Assembly (NCBI GenBank): GCA_964489135.1
Contig: CAZAXK010000002.1
Span: 27,125 to 91,124, forward strand
DNA from: JBBTQZ01 sp964489135
GTDB taxonomy: Bacteria > Patescibacteriota > Minisyncoccia > Phycocordibacterales > WO2-35-19
Length of the DNA stretch: 64,000 bases
Direction: 5' to 3'
Position numbers and translations under genes: made by a program
Part shown: positions 16,755 through 24,924 of the stretch, in pieces
Layout: each line of letters starts with the position of its first letter
Numbering within the stretch: the stretch's first letter is position 1
The notes under the pieces: generated by a model
What the model saw: the letters and a program-made list of their open reading frames with translations, nothing else
What the model was told of the DNA's origin: nothing
Database searches by the model: none

Positions 16755-17636
16755 TTACAACTTATACTCCCCGACCAACCCCTGTGGTCTATACATCATT
16801 AGTATAACCAGAAGGACCCCGTAAACAAGCTGGCGCATTTGGGCTACAATTTCGGACGGAAAGCCGACAAAGCGCAGAGCTTCCGGTAAAAGAATGAGGA
16901 AAATAGCCCCCAAAACCGAGCCCCGCAAATTGGCGAGCCCGCCTAGAATAATTATCGAAAGAATGAAGATCGATTCGTTCAGGGTAAAGGTGGAAGGGTC
17001 GATGAAGGTGATGTAGCTTGCAAATAACGAGCCCGCGATCGATGCGAGTACCGCTCCGATCACAAAGATGACTAATTTGTACTGATGCGTTTTGTAGCCA
17101 AAGACCTGAATCGCTTGTTCGTCTTCCCTGATTGCTTTGAGCACTCGCCCGAAAGAGGAGTTGGTGATAAAAGAGGAAAGATAGAAGATGATTACGGCAG
17201 CCACTGCGACAAGGATCAAAAAGGAGAAGTTGTCGGAAAAGTCCAAGGAAAAAATATTCATAAAGTTGAATGAGGGTCGGTCAATGCCGGGGATTCCGAG
17301 TGGCCCACGGGTTAAACCTTGGGAATTAAGAAATATGCTGTAAACGATCACATTGAAGCCGAAGGAGCCAAGCACATAGTAGTCGCCCTTGAATCGGCTT
17401 AGTACAAACCCAATAGCCAAGCTTACGAGAGCCGTAATGATAGCCCCAAGGATAATCGAGAGGAAGAAGTTGACGTCGTATCGGGTAAGCAGGATTGCGG
17501 TGGTATATGACCCAATACCGTAAAAGGCCGCTTGAGTGATTGATAGCAGGCCTGTATACCCCACCACCAAGTTCAAAGAGAGCCCGAGTATCGCATATAT
17601 TCCTACTAGTATGCTTAAGTGTATTAAATATTCCAT
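16755..17636 (-). CDS. livM: Liv-type ABC transporter permease LivM
   Basis: 293 aa, about 8-9 membrane helices. It has the BPD_transp_2 pattern of LivM: GLSLNLVVGYTGLLSITQAA near the N-terminus, GPLGIPGIDRP, and the cytoplasmic coupling segment SSFGRVLKAIREDEQAIQVF. C-terminal RPQGLVGE. It follows livH by 33 bases and is followed by the binding-protein array. With LivH it forms the translocation channel. Confidence 0.94.
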   Translation of the reverse strand: MEYLIHLSILVGIYAILGLSLNLVVGYTGLLSITQAAFYGIGSYTTAILLTRYDVNFFLSIILGAIITALVSLAIGFVLSRFKGDYYVLGSFGFNVIVYSIFLNSQGLTRGPLGIPGIDRPSFNFMNIFSLDFSDNFSFLILVAVAAVIIFYLSSFITNSSFGRVLKAIREDEQAIQVFGYKTHQYKLVIFVIGAVLASIAGSLFASYITFIDPSTFTLNESIFILSIIILGGLANLRGSVLGAIFLILLPEALRFVGFPSEIVAQMRQLVYGVLLVILMMYRPQGLVGEYKL

Positions 17637-17669
17637 GAGTCAATTAATTATAAAACTTAAAGTGCAAAG

Positions 17670-18533
17670 TTATTTCCGGAGGATTCCTTGTGGTCGGAAG
17701 AGGAGAAAAATGATCAGCAATCCGAAAGCAATCGCATCTTTCCATTCTCCAGAAATTTTCCAGATCCCAAAGTTTTCTACAAAACCAAGCAGGAATGCGC
17801 CCAATATACCCCCGTAGATATTGCCAATACCGCCGATAATCGAGGCGATAACCCCCTTGAGAAGCAGGTGCATACCCATAGTTGGCTCGATGCCAGTGTC
17901 AAAACCGATCAAGATACCGGCAAGACCCGCGATCATGGAGCCCACGAAGAAAACCGCACCAATTATCCTGCCTGTATTGATACCCACGATTTTGGAAACC
18001 TCTTCATCATCGGCGACCGCATTCACCGCTTTGCCGAAAAGAGTTTTCTTTAGAACCACGGCAAGAATGCTCATGATAGCAACACCAGAAACCAAAATGA
18101 TCAGTTGGACTTCGGTGATAACTGCGCCAAATATTTCATAAACCCTACCACTCCCCCCGAGCGAAAGTGTTTTGAATTGGCTGGTAAAGAGCATTGCAAT
18201 AATCGCCTGCAAGACAGTAAGGACTCCGAGCGAAGCGACGAGCATTACCATGTTCGAGGCCTTCCTATCGCGAAGCTTTTTGTAGACAAACCTGTTTATG
18301 AGGTAACCAAGAAGCCCCGTAATCAAAAGCCCGAGTGCGATACTTACCGGCAAATTAAGCCCCAGATCCTTATAGAAGAAGAACACGGCATAGCCCCCAA
18401 CTGCCGCAAGCGCCCCATAGCCGAGATCAAAGAATTTTACCGTGCCATAAATCAGGTTGAACCCAAGCGCGACGAGAGTATAAATCGCGCCAGCGATGAT
18501 ACTGTTCAGAATAAGTTGAGGCAAAATGTCCAT
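17670..18533 (-). CDS. livH: Liv-type ABC transporter permease LivH
   Basis: 287 aa with about 8 membrane helices. LivH features: GAIYTLVALGFNLIYGTVKF at the N-terminus, the EAA-like coupling loop TLFGKAVNAVADDEEVSKIV, GVIASIIGGIGNIYGGILGA, and the C-terminal FRPQGILRK. It is the first gene of the transport operon, preceded by the rplE terminator and a TTGTTG-17-TATTAT promoter. Confidence 0.94.
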   Translation of the reverse strand: MDILPQLILNSIIAGAIYTLVALGFNLIYGTVKFFDLGYGALAAVGGYAVFFFYKDLGLNLPVSIALGLLITGLLGYLINRFVYKKLRDRKASNMVMLVASLGVLTVLQAIIAMLFTSQFKTLSLGGSGRVYEIFGAVITEVQLIILVSGVAIMSILAVVLKKTLFGKAVNAVADDEEVSKIVGINTGRIIGAVFFVGSMIAGLAGILIGFDTGIEPTMGMHLLLKGVIASIIGGIGNIYGGILGAFLLGFVENFGIWKISGEWKDAIAFGLLIIFLLFRPQGILRK

Positions 18534-18562
18534 TTCAGATTATTTCTAGCTCCACGGTACTT

Positions 18563-18591
18563 ATAATAACCTTGGATTATAGAAACAACAA
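18563..18591 (-). promoter_or_regulatory. Promoter of the livHM-binding-protein-livG operon
   Basis: On the minus strand TTGTTG (18586-18591) and TATTAT (18563-18568) are 17 bp apart, giving a leader of about 20 bases before livH. The -35 lies in the T-tract of the preceding terminator. A GTGGAG sequence in the leader is too far from the ATG to be a normal ribosome site. Confidence 0.5.
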
Positions 18592-18611
18592 ACCCCGATA
18601 ATAACGGGGTT
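18591..18611 (-). terminator. Intrinsic terminator after rplE
   Basis: AACCCCG / CGGGGTT stem with a 7-base loop, followed on the minus strand by TTGTTGTTTC. It ends the rpsS-rplE ribosomal block. Confidence 0.75.
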
Positions 18612-18618
18612 AGTGGTC

Positions 18619-19155
18619 TTATTTCTTCTTGAATGGGAAGCCGAGGTGGTCGAGGAAAGCGCGAGCGCCTTCTTTGGATTTTTGGTTGGTAACGATTGTT
18701 ACCGAGAAGCCGAAAACGTCCTTCAGATCTTCGTCGGCTGTTTCTGGAAATACCGTGTGCTCCTTGAGTCCTAGAGTGTAGTTGCCCATTTCATCGAAGG
18801 CAGTAGTAGAAACACCACGAAAGTCTTTGGTGCGAGGCAAGGCGACATTAATCAGGCGATCGAGGAAGCCCCACATCTTGGCACCACGCAAAGTGACTGC
18901 GACACCCACAACGTCACCCTCACGAGTCTTGAAGGTAGCGATGGATTGCTTGGCACCTCTTCGGGTCGGTTTCTGGCCGGTTATCTTCGCCAATCGATTC
19001 TCGACGATTTCTACTTTCTTCTTGTCTTTGGCAGAACCGACGCCAGAATTGATAACCACCTTCAAAATCTTTGGTGATTGCATCACATTTTTCAAACCCA
19101 GCTTATCTTTGAGTTCTTTGTAGGCCTCTTTGGTTTTATCTTTTAGCGATTTCAT
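18619..19155 (-). CDS. rplE: Ribosomal protein uL5
   Basis: 178 aa, normal length for L5, which binds 5S rRNA in the central protuberance. Family blocks: VVINSGVGSA, ITGQKPTRRGAKQSIATFK, LRGAKMWGFLDRLINVALPR and the C-terminal DLKDVFGFSVTIVTN. Last gene of this block. In the usual spc order rpsN would follow, but here it is about 45 kb away in the window. Confidence 0.97.
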   Translation of the reverse strand: MKSLKDKTKEAYKELKDKLGLKNVMQSPKILKVVINSGVGSAKDKKKVEIVENRLAKITGQKPTRRGAKQSIATFKTREGDVVGVAVTLRGAKMWGFLDRLINVALPRTKDFRGVSTTAFDEMGNYTLGLKEHTVFPETADEDLKDVFGFSVTIVTNQKSKEGARAFLDHLGFPFKKK

Positions 19156-19172
19156 CTTTTTTGCTATTCAAA

Positions 19173-19394
19173 TTATTTATCTGCTTTCTTTACATTCGAT
19201 ACATGTATAGGATGAGCTACCTCTACAACCTTCCCCTTCTCGCCTTGCTTGCGAGCTCTTTGGTGCTTCTTTAGGAGATTTATACCTTCCACAAGAACCT
19301 TGTCCATTTTAGGAAAGGCCTTGATAACCTGAGCTTTCTTGCCCTTGTCTTTGCCAGTTATGACTATTACTTTGTCTCCTTTTTTGATATTCAT
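19173..19394 (-). CDS. rplX: Ribosomal protein uL24
   Basis: 73 aa, shorter than the usual about 100 aa. KOW motif KKGDKVIVITGKDKGKKAQV at the N-terminus, then VEGINLLKKHQRARKQGEKG. It binds 23S rRNA early in 50S assembly. Standard place between rplN and rplE. Confidence 0.96.
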   Translation of the reverse strand: MNIKKGDKVIVITGKDKGKKAQVIKAFPKMDKVLVEGINLLKKHQRARKQGEKGKVVEVAHPIHVSNVKKADK

Positions 19395-19398
19395 GATA

Positions 19399-19776
19399 CT
19401 AAATTACTTCCGGCGCAAGCGATACGATGGCCTGATGTCCGGCTTCAGCAATCTCTCTTGGGATAGGACCGAAGATACGATTGGCGCGAGGAGTTATCTC
19501 CCCCTTCTTTAGGTCGACTACAATAACTGCGTTTTCGTCGAAGCGGATATAAGAACCATCGCTTCTTCTAAGAGGGCTCTTTTGGCGGACGATGAGTCCA
19601 AGCAGGACGTCCTTTTTCTTCACCTCCTTTCTTGGTTCGGCTTTCTGAACTGAGAACTTAACAAGCTCGCCAATTTTGGCATAGCGCTTCTTGGAGCTAC
19701 CAAGTATTTTGAAAATGCGCCCGATCTTTGCTCCGGAATTGTCTGCCACCTTTACGATTGTGCGATCTTGAATCAT
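19399..19776 (-). CDS. rplN: Ribosomal protein uL14
   Basis: 125 aa. Begins MIQDRTIVKVADNSGAKIGR, with the family blocks RSDGSYIRFDENAVIVVD and RIFGPIPREI. It contacts 16S rRNA in a bridge between the subunits. Insertions relative to the usual 122 aa are small. 4-base gap to rplX. Confidence 0.97.
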   Translation of the reverse strand: MIQDRTIVKVADNSGAKIGRIFKILGSSKKRYAKIGELVKFSVQKAEPRKEVKKKDVLLGLIVRQKSPLRRSDGSYIRFDENAVIVVDLKKGEITPRANRIFGPIPREIAEAGHQAIVSLAPEVI

Positions 19777-19791
19777 TTTATTATTGGAAAA

Positions 19792-20055
19792 TTAAACTAC
19801 CACAAAGTGCTTAGTTTTGGAAATTGGCTTGGTCTCTCGGATTTCGACTTTTTCGCCAACCTTTCTGGTATTACCTGCATCATGAACCTTGTATTTCTTG
19901 TGAACCTTGTGGTACTTCTTGTACTTCGCATGCTTCACAAATCTCTGGACTTCGACAACAATCGTATCTTTCATTTTGTCGGACACCACAACTCCGCTCA
20001 AAACTTTGCCCTTTGAGCTTACTTCGGTATTCTTTTGTACTTTTTCTTTATTCAT
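19792..20055 (-). CDS. rpsQ: Ribosomal protein uS17
   Basis: 87 aa. Core of the family: GVVVSDKMKDTIVVEVQRFV, KKYKVHDAGNTRKVGEKVEI and the end RETKPISKTKHFVVV. Binds 16S rRNA helix 11 region during early 30S assembly. The extra Lys/His-rich stretch KHAKYKKYHKVHKKYKVHD is typical of the rRNA contact loop. Confidence 0.96.
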   Translation of the reverse strand: MNKEKVQKNTEVSSKGKVLSGVVVSDKMKDTIVVEVQRFVKHAKYKKYHKVHKKYKVHDAGNTRKVGEKVEIRETKPISKTKHFVVV

Positions 20056-20060
20056 AGCTC

Positions 20061-20246
20061 TTATTTCATGCTTCCGATTAGAGTCTTGATTCTCGCAATG
20101 TCTTTGCGGGTGTTTGCATACTCTTTCACATTTTTGGCTTTTGTGCCACTTGCCCCAAATCTCAGAGATCTGAGTGCGAGAGTTTTCTCCTCAAGTTCTT
20201 TGACCAGTTCAGCTTTGTTCTTCTTTTGTAATTCCTTTGTTTTCAT
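20061..20246 (-). CDS. rpmC: Ribosomal protein uL29
   Basis: 61 aa, two-helix protein near the peptide exit tunnel. The short basic helix ending EYANTRKDIARIKTLIGSMK carries the family signature. 5 bases from rpsQ and 23 from rplP. Confidence 0.94.
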   Translation of the reverse strand: MKTKELQKKNKAELVKELEEKTLALRSLRFGASGTKAKNVKEYANTRKDIARIKTLIGSMK

Positions 20247-20269
20247 GATTTTCTTGTCTTTTTTATCCC

Positions 20270-20689
20270 CTATACCCTTTCCACTATTTTTACCTTTACG
20301 GGTAGTTTGGTACCACCTTTGCGTAGCGCCTCCTTGGCGACAGTAGCGACTGCTCCATCCACCTCAAATAGCACTTGGCCAGGCAAAATCTGAACATGAT
20401 ATCCTTCGATATCGCCTTTGCCTTTACCCATCTTTACTTCAGCCGGCTTTTTGGTAAATGGCTTGTCCGGAAAAACTCTGATCCAAACTCGTCCGGTCTT
20501 GCCTATTGCACGGGATATCGCCTTACGAGCTGATTCTATCTGGTTTGAAGTGACTCTATGAGCAGTAGTCGCCTTGAGGCCATGCGAGCCAAAAGAAACC
20601 TTGACGCCACGAGTTGCCGCCCCTATCTTGAGGGGGTTTTTGCGCATCACATGCCACTTTCTATATTTAACTTTCTTTGGGAATAACAT
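20270..20689 (-). CDS. rplP: Ribosomal protein uL16
   Basis: 139 aa. Family blocks MLFPKKVKYRKWH, VSFGSHGLKATTAHRVTSNQ, RAISRAIGKTGRVWIRVFPD and PVKVKIVER. L16 organises the A-site tRNA elbow in the 50S subunit. Normal length and place. Confidence 0.97.
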   Translation of the reverse strand: MLFPKKVKYRKWHVMRKNPLKIGAATRGVKVSFGSHGLKATTAHRVTSNQIESARKAISRAIGKTGRVWIRVFPDKPFTKKPAEVKMGKGKGDIEGYHVQILPGQVLFEVDGAVATVAKEALRKGGTKLPVKVKIVERV

Positions 20690-20726
20690 GGTTTAAAAAT
20701 TATCAATTTGGAATTCTCGGTCTCAA

Positions 20727-21386
20727 TTATTTTTTGGCAAATACTTCACCCTTGTAAATCCAGACTTTTATACCGATCTTGCCCAAAGGCAAGACTGCTT
20801 CGTAGAAAGCATAATCAATATCGGCGCGAAGTGTCTGTAGAGGGATCTGCCCCAATTTCTTGGTCTCCACGCGGGCCATATTTGAGCCACCCATGATACC
20901 CGAGAGAGTGACCTTCACCCCCTTTACATCACGGTTGGCATTTGCCTTCTCGATCGCCTGCTTGACCACTCGGCGGAACGGCATGCGCTTTTCCAAACCT
21001 TCACCTATCATCTGAGCCATTATCATGGCATTGGATTCTGGAGATTTGATTTCTTTGACGTCGATCTTTAGCTCCTCCTTTACGGAAACTTTATTGCGAG
21101 TCATAAACTTGGTCAGAGCATCTCGGAGCTTGGTCATGCCCTCCCCGCTTCGGCCGATTATCAAGCCCGGACGGGAGCTTTCTATTATGATGCGGAAGGT
21201 TTTCTCGCTGCGCTCCATTTCTATCGAGCTGACGAAAGCACCCTTGAGCTTCTTCTTAAGAAATTCGGTAATCAAAACATCGGCGCGCAAATTTTCTTTG
21301 TATTTGGTCTTCACACCAAACCAACGCGACTTCCAATCGCGAATGATTCCGAGTCTATGAGCATATGGGTGAACGGTGTGGGACAT
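20727..21386 (-). CDS. rpsC: Ribosomal protein uS3
   Basis: 219 aa. N-terminal VHPYAHRLGIIRDWKSRWFG, a KH domain with SSRPGLIIGRSGEGMTKLRD, and the C-terminal domain RMPFRRVVKQAIEKANANRD. It forms part of the mRNA entry channel. Standard order between rplV and rplP. Confidence 0.97.
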   Translation of the reverse strand: MSHTVHPYAHRLGIIRDWKSRWFGVKTKYKENLRADVLITEFLKKKLKGAFVSSIEMERSEKTFRIIIESSRPGLIIGRSGEGMTKLRDALTKFMTRNKVSVKEELKIDVKEIKSPESNAMIMAQMIGEGLEKRMPFRRVVKQAIEKANANRDVKGVKVTLSGIMGGSNMARVETKKLGQIPLQTLRADIDYAFYEAVLPLGKIGIKVWIYKGEVFAKK

Positions 21387-21415
21387 GTTTTTAATTTATA
21401 TCTTAAATCTCAAAA

Positions 21416-21799
21416 TTATTTAGCTTTCTTACTTTTATCTCTCTTATCTTTTGCAGATTTGAGATTTGAATTTTGACTTAATACGATTTTAATACGGCTG
21501 GTGCGCTTGCGGACAGGATGAGCGGCACCGTGGGCTACTGGTCGCCTGCGGTAAAGAATCTTACCGACATTTACCTCGATCGACTTTACCTTCAGAGCGT
21601 CTTCAGCAATACCCTGATCCTTGGCGTTACTAACAGCCGAAGAAAGCAGTTTTTGCAAAGGGAGAGTGGCGCGCTTGGTGAGTAGACCGAGGCGACGTCG
21701 AGCTTCAGCAATATTTTTGCCTCTTATACTATCGGCAACAATCCGCACCTTTCTCGGGGATTGTCTGTAGTCATTCAGTTGTGCGGTAACCTCTGTCAT
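21416..21799 (-). CDS. rplV: Ribosomal protein uL22 with a low-complexity tail
   Basis: 127 aa. The core (YRQSPRKVRIVADSIRGKNI; KLLSSAVSNAKDQG; AHPVRKRTSRIKIVLSQ) is a normal L22, which lines the exit tunnel. The last about 20 residues (NSNLKSAKDKRDKSKKAK) are a basic low-complexity tail beyond the usual end. Its DNA contains an AATTCAAATCTCAAAT stretch like the AT-rich repeat seen at 34240-34290. Confidence 0.96.
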   Translation of the reverse strand: MTEVTAQLNDYRQSPRKVRIVADSIRGKNIAEARRRLGLLTKRATLPLQKLLSSAVSNAKDQGIAEDALKVKSIEVNVGKILYRRRPVAHGAAHPVRKRTSRIKIVLSQNSNLKSAKDKRDKSKKAK

Positions 21800-21809
21800 T
21801 TATTTAAAA

Positions 21810-22151
21810 TTATTTCTTGGATTCGACGGTCGCCTTGGCGCTCTTTGCAGCGGCTATTTCGGCCTCCTTGGCCTTGGCTTCTGCTTCCTTTTGCATTTTA
21901 CCGCCGTGCTTGATGAACTTCTTGGTTGGTGAAAATTCGCCCAATCTGTGGCCAACCATGTCTTCAGTTACAAAAACTTCCAAATGGCTCCTGCCGTTGT
22001 GCACCCCGAAGGTGAAGCCGACCATTTCTGGCGCGATAACACAGGCTCTAGACCAAGTTTTAATAACCCCAGCTTGCTCGGGTCTCTTGCCTTCTATTTT
22101 TTTGAGGACGCGAGGGTCCACATAAGGGCCTTTTTTTAGTGATCGAGACAT
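21810..22151 (-). CDS. rpsS: Ribosomal protein uS19 with a charged C-terminal extension
   Basis: 113 aa from ATG 22151 (MSRSLKKGPYVDPRVLKKIE), the canonical S19 start; the open frame upstream is not coding. Core blocks WSRACVIAPEMVGFTFGVHN and VTEDMVGHRLGEFSPTKKF. The Ala/Lys/Glu-rich tail (about residues 90-113) exceeds the usual about 92 aa. First gene of this ribosomal block, which begins where rplB would normally precede it. Confidence 0.96.
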   Translation of the reverse strand: MSRSLKKGPYVDPRVLKKIEGKRPEQAGVIKTWSRACVIAPEMVGFTFGVHNGRSHLEVFVTEDMVGHRLGEFSPTKKFIKHGGKMQKEAEAKAKEAEIAAAKSAKATVESKK

Positions 22152-22188
22152 GCAACTAAATTTAATCCCGCTAAGCGGGAACTCAAAT

Positions 22189-22217
22189 ATACTATATGAA
22201 GCTTCGTATAATGTCAA
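22189..22217 (-). promoter_or_regulatory. Promoter of the rpsS-rplE block
   Basis: Minus-strand TTGACA (22212-22217) lies 17 bp from TAGTAT (22189-22194) and 15 bp from the overlapping TATAGT (22191-22196). The leader of about 30 bases contains a CCCGC-TTA-GCGGG hairpin just before rpsS. Confidence 0.6.
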
Positions 22218-22248
22218 ACACCCAAAGAAGCCCCTCTCGCCCACCCTC

Positions 22249-23934
22249 CTACATCCGCTCTGGCACCTTTATACCAAGCAAATTAAGGCCATTTGTGAGC
22301 ACGGTATATACCGCCCGAGTAAGTGCTACACGGTAATCCGATACTTCTCTGTTCGTGGGGTCAATTATTTGATTCTTGGCATAATAGCTATTGAACGAGG
22401 CGGAGAGCTCGATGAGATATGTAACTAGAAAGTGTGGTGCGTACTCTTGCCCTGCCTTCTCTACTATTTCTGGGAATCGATAAAGAAGTCTTTCAACTTC
22501 GGAGACTTCGCCCTGAATCAGCTTGGGTTCCACATGGTTGCTCTCCGCCTTTTCCAAAACCGATTTTGCTCGCACCGCAGTGTATTGCAGATATGGCCCC
22601 GAATCACCCTCAAACGAAATCGACTTTTCAAGATCAAAGACAATATCGCCCCCGATCGCCTGCCGAAGGATCGAGTATTTGATCGCACCGATCGCCACCA
22701 TCTCGGCAATCTTTTCTTTTTCACCCTCCTCGATATCGCGAGAAGCAATTTTGCCCATAATCATTTCCTTCACTTGTAGGATTAGGGCCTCCGCCGTGAT
22801 CACTGTGCCAGTCCGGCTCGACATCTTGCCACTCGGCAATCGAAGCATGCCATGAGAAAGGTGCTCAGTTTTCTCCGCCACCGGCTTATTGATCTGTTCG
22901 AGTGCCTTGAGCACTACTTGGAAATAACTGTCCTGTTCGTTCGCAGTCACAATTATCGATTTATCGGCACTATAAACCGACTCTTTGCGCAAAGCATGAG
23001 CCAGATCTTTTGCCTCGTAGAGCGGAAGTCCTTGTTGCGTCAGAAAAACTCGGGTGTGTAACTTGGAATCATACTTCTCACCGCGGAAAATGATTGCCCC
23101 TTCACTTTCTTCGAAAACCCCCTTCGCCAAATATTCATGAACAAGCTTTACCGCCGCGCCCGAAACTTCGCTCTCGAAGAATAGATAGTCAAATTTCGTA
23201 TTCAAAATTTTATACAGAGTATCAAAGTGAGTGAGCGAGACCTCCCGAGCCCAAGCATATATTTGGTTTAGTGATTCGTCACTCTTTTCGAAAACTTTCT
23301 TATTTATTTCTTTTATCTCCTCGGTGGCGGTCGGGTCGTCCTCATAAGCCATGGCCCCAGTCGCATAAGCTCGGCCAACAAAGTCGACATTGTCACTCAG
23401 CTCCCCATCTTTACGAAGACCGAGCTTCATAATCCCCCAGACGGCCTTCGCGATATGCAGTCCGACATCGCCTTGATAGGTGTTCCTCTTCACCTCAGCG
23501 CCACTACCCTCGAAAATATTCGAAAGAGATTGCCCGATCACATTACCCATAAGATGCCCGATATGCATCGGCTTCAAAACATTGGTGTTGGTATACTCAA
23601 TAATTATCTTTTGATTTTTTAGGTTATCAGTCTTCCCAAACTCTTCCCCTTTTTCATTAATCTTACTCAGAGAGTCTGCAAAAAATATAGGAGATAAATA
23701 TATATTCACGAATCTCGGAACAACAAATTCAATTTTGCTGATTTGCCTTTGCAAATCACCCTGAGCCAGTCGAAGGGTTTGCTCCAATTTGGCAAAATCG
23801 TCTTTCGCTTTATCACCATTTATGATCAGGGTAAAATCACCATTCTTTAATTCTTTTGGATGGACTAGAGCAAAACCATCGTCCCTTTGAAGGGTTTCCT
23901 TTGCCCAATCTTCAATCTGTTGCCTTATCTGCAT
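22249..23934 (-). CDS. argS: Arginyl-tRNA synthetase with a repeat-encoded insertion
   Basis: Class I aminoacyl-tRNA synthetase charging tRNA-Arg, 561 aa. HIGH motif as KPMHIGHLMGN (about residue 122), KMSKS-like motif SGKMSSRTG (about 367) and a C-terminal anticodon-binding DALR domain (YLIELSASFNSYYAKNQI to the end, with KVPERM). In the N-terminal domain, residues about 50-64 (TLRLAQGDLQRQ) are encoded by an interspersed repeat at 23741-23785 that keeps the frame. It follows dut by 19 bases and is the last gene of a glyA-exonuclease-dut-argS unit. Confidence 0.96.
   Translation of the reverse strand: MQIRQQIEDWAKETLQRDDGFALVHPKELKNGDFTLIINGDKAKDDFAKLEQTLRLAQGDLQRQISKIEFVVPRFVNIYLSPIFFADSLSKINEKGEEFGKTDNLKNQKIIIEYTNTNVLKPMHIGHLMGNVIGQSLSNIFEGSGAEVKRNTYQGDVGLHIAKAVWGIMKLGLRKDGELSDNVDFVGRAYATGAMAYEDDPTATEEIKEINKKVFEKSDESLNQIYAWAREVSLTHFDTLYKILNTKFDYLFFESEVSGAAVKLVHEYLAKGVFEESEGAIIFRGEKYDSKLHTRVFLTQQGLPLYEAKDLAHALRKESVYSADKSIIVTANEQDSYFQVVLKALEQINKPVAEKTEHLSHGMLRLPSGKMSSRTGTVITAEALILQVKEMIMGKIASRDIEEGEKEKIAEMVAIGAIKYSILRQAIGGDIVFDLEKSISFEGDSGPYLQYTAVRAKSVLEKAESNHVEPKLIQGEVSEVERLLYRFPEIVEKAGQEYAPHFLVTYLIELSASFNSYYAKNQIIDPTNREVSDYRVALTRAVYTVLTNGLNLLGIKVPERM
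23741..23785 (-). repeat. Interspersed repeat inside argS
   Basis: Plus-strand sequence has a palindrome ATTTGC-CTTT-GCAAAT followed by CACCCTGAGCCAGTCGAAGG. A related core, CCCTTCGACAAGCTTGAGG, fills the loop of the rpsJ terminator at 42462-42479. Cores of this kind are widely dispersed in bacterial genomes; here it is read as protein in frame. Confidence 0.6.
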
Positions 23935-23953
23935 AGAAAGATACTAACATTTT

Positions 23954-24376
23954 TTACTTGCCAGTGCTCCCGAACCCGCCGACCCCTCGTTCAGTCTCCG
24001 ACAATTGCTCGGCTTCGATGATCTCGAGCTGTTCAACTTTTTGGATCAGAAGTTGCATCACTTTGTGCCCCTTTTCGAACGTGTAAGGTTCGGTACCTAG
24101 ATTTATAAGCCCCATTATTATTTCTCCCCTAAAACCTGCGTCAATTACCCCCCCAAGAAGCTTTATTTTGTGATTTATCGAGATGCCACTCTTGTCCCAA
24201 CATAAACCAACATACCCTGCCGGAATTTCCATGGCTATGCCGGTCCTCACTCTTACGACTTCCATCGGGCGAGCCACTGTGTCTTCAAGAGCAAAGAGGT
24301 CCATACCCGCGTCACCCACTTTGGCGTACTCGGGCAGTTTTGCATTCGGATCGAGCTTTTTTATTTTTAATTTCAC
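23954..24376 (-). CDS. dut: dUTP diphosphatase
   Basis: 140 aa homotrimeric dUTPase, hydrolysing dUTP to dUMP and PPi. Five motifs are visible: AGMDLFA, CWDKSGIS, GGVIDAGFRGEI, the motif-4 area EKGHKVMQLLIQKV and the C-terminal GVGGFGSTGK. The stop overlaps nothing, but its start overlaps the exonuclease stop by 4 bases. Its dUMP product feeds ThyA. Confidence 0.96.
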   Translation of the reverse strand: MKLKIKKLDPNAKLPEYAKVGDAGMDLFALEDTVARPMEVVRVRTGIAMEIPAGYVGLCWDKSGISINHKIKLLGGVIDAGFRGEIIMGLINLGTEPYTFEKGHKVMQLLIQKVEQLEIIEAEQLSETERGVGGFGSTGK

Positions 24377-24924
24377 TGCAATTTCTTATAGAGTTTGTAA
24401 GCAGTCATCGCGCCATTTAACGCATTGTGCGGTTCCGGCTCTGGCTCAACCCCAAAGAGTTCGCAGGCGGTTTTCAAACTCCACTTTTCCTTATTTTTGA
24501 GCCCAGCTTGCCATGCGATCGAGAGTAGATCGAGACGATCATGATTCTCAAAAGTGCTCATCGGATTCATGAGACCAACCTTTAGAAACGCGTTGTTTAT
24601 AAAACCCCAATCAAAGGTGGCATTGTAGGCACAGAAGACGCCCTCACCCGCCCTTTCGGCGTATTCGTGAATCGCCTCTTTGAGACTGGTCGCCTCGCGC
24701 CACCCTTCTTCACTGTAGCCATTGTAGGTAAGGGCTTGAGGTTCTGCAGTCGCGATATTTTCTGGCTTGACCTTGCGATTGTACGAATCAACGATTTCAA
24801 GAGTCTGCGGATCGAAGAGGACCATGCCAATCTCCAAGATTTCGTGCACCCCGAAAATGTCTCCCGAGGTTTCGAGATCGGTCATTACAATTTTTCTATC
24901 CTTAGTCTTCATCTGTTTACACAA
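24373..24924 (-). CDS. DnaQ-like 3'-5' exonuclease domain protein, catalytic site incomplete
   Basis: 183 aa DEDDh-type fold. Exo I MTDLETSG, Exo II FCAYNATFDWGFINNAF, Exo III around PHNALNGA. The Asp normally five residues after the Exo III His is Gly here, so nuclease activity may be weakened or lost. The first ATG overlaps the glyA stop; a second ATG at 24912 is also plausible. It shares a 4-base overlap with dut. Role could be DNA proofreading-like or oligonucleotide trimming; the family alone does not decide. Confidence 0.85.
   Translation of the reverse strand: MCKQMKTKDRKIVMTDLETSGDIFGVHEILEIGMVLFDPQTLEIVDSYNRKVKPENIATAEPQALTYNGYSEEGWREATSLKEAIHEYAERAGEGVFCAYNATFDWGFINNAFLKVGLMNPMSTFENHDRLDLLSIAWQAGLKNKEKWSLKTACELFGVEPEPEPHNALNGAMTAYKLYKKLQ

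Noticed and set aside
22152..22244. 31-residue N-terminal extension of rpsS
   Set aside because: It runs through a promoter and a hairpin; S19 proteins begin at MSRSLKKG.
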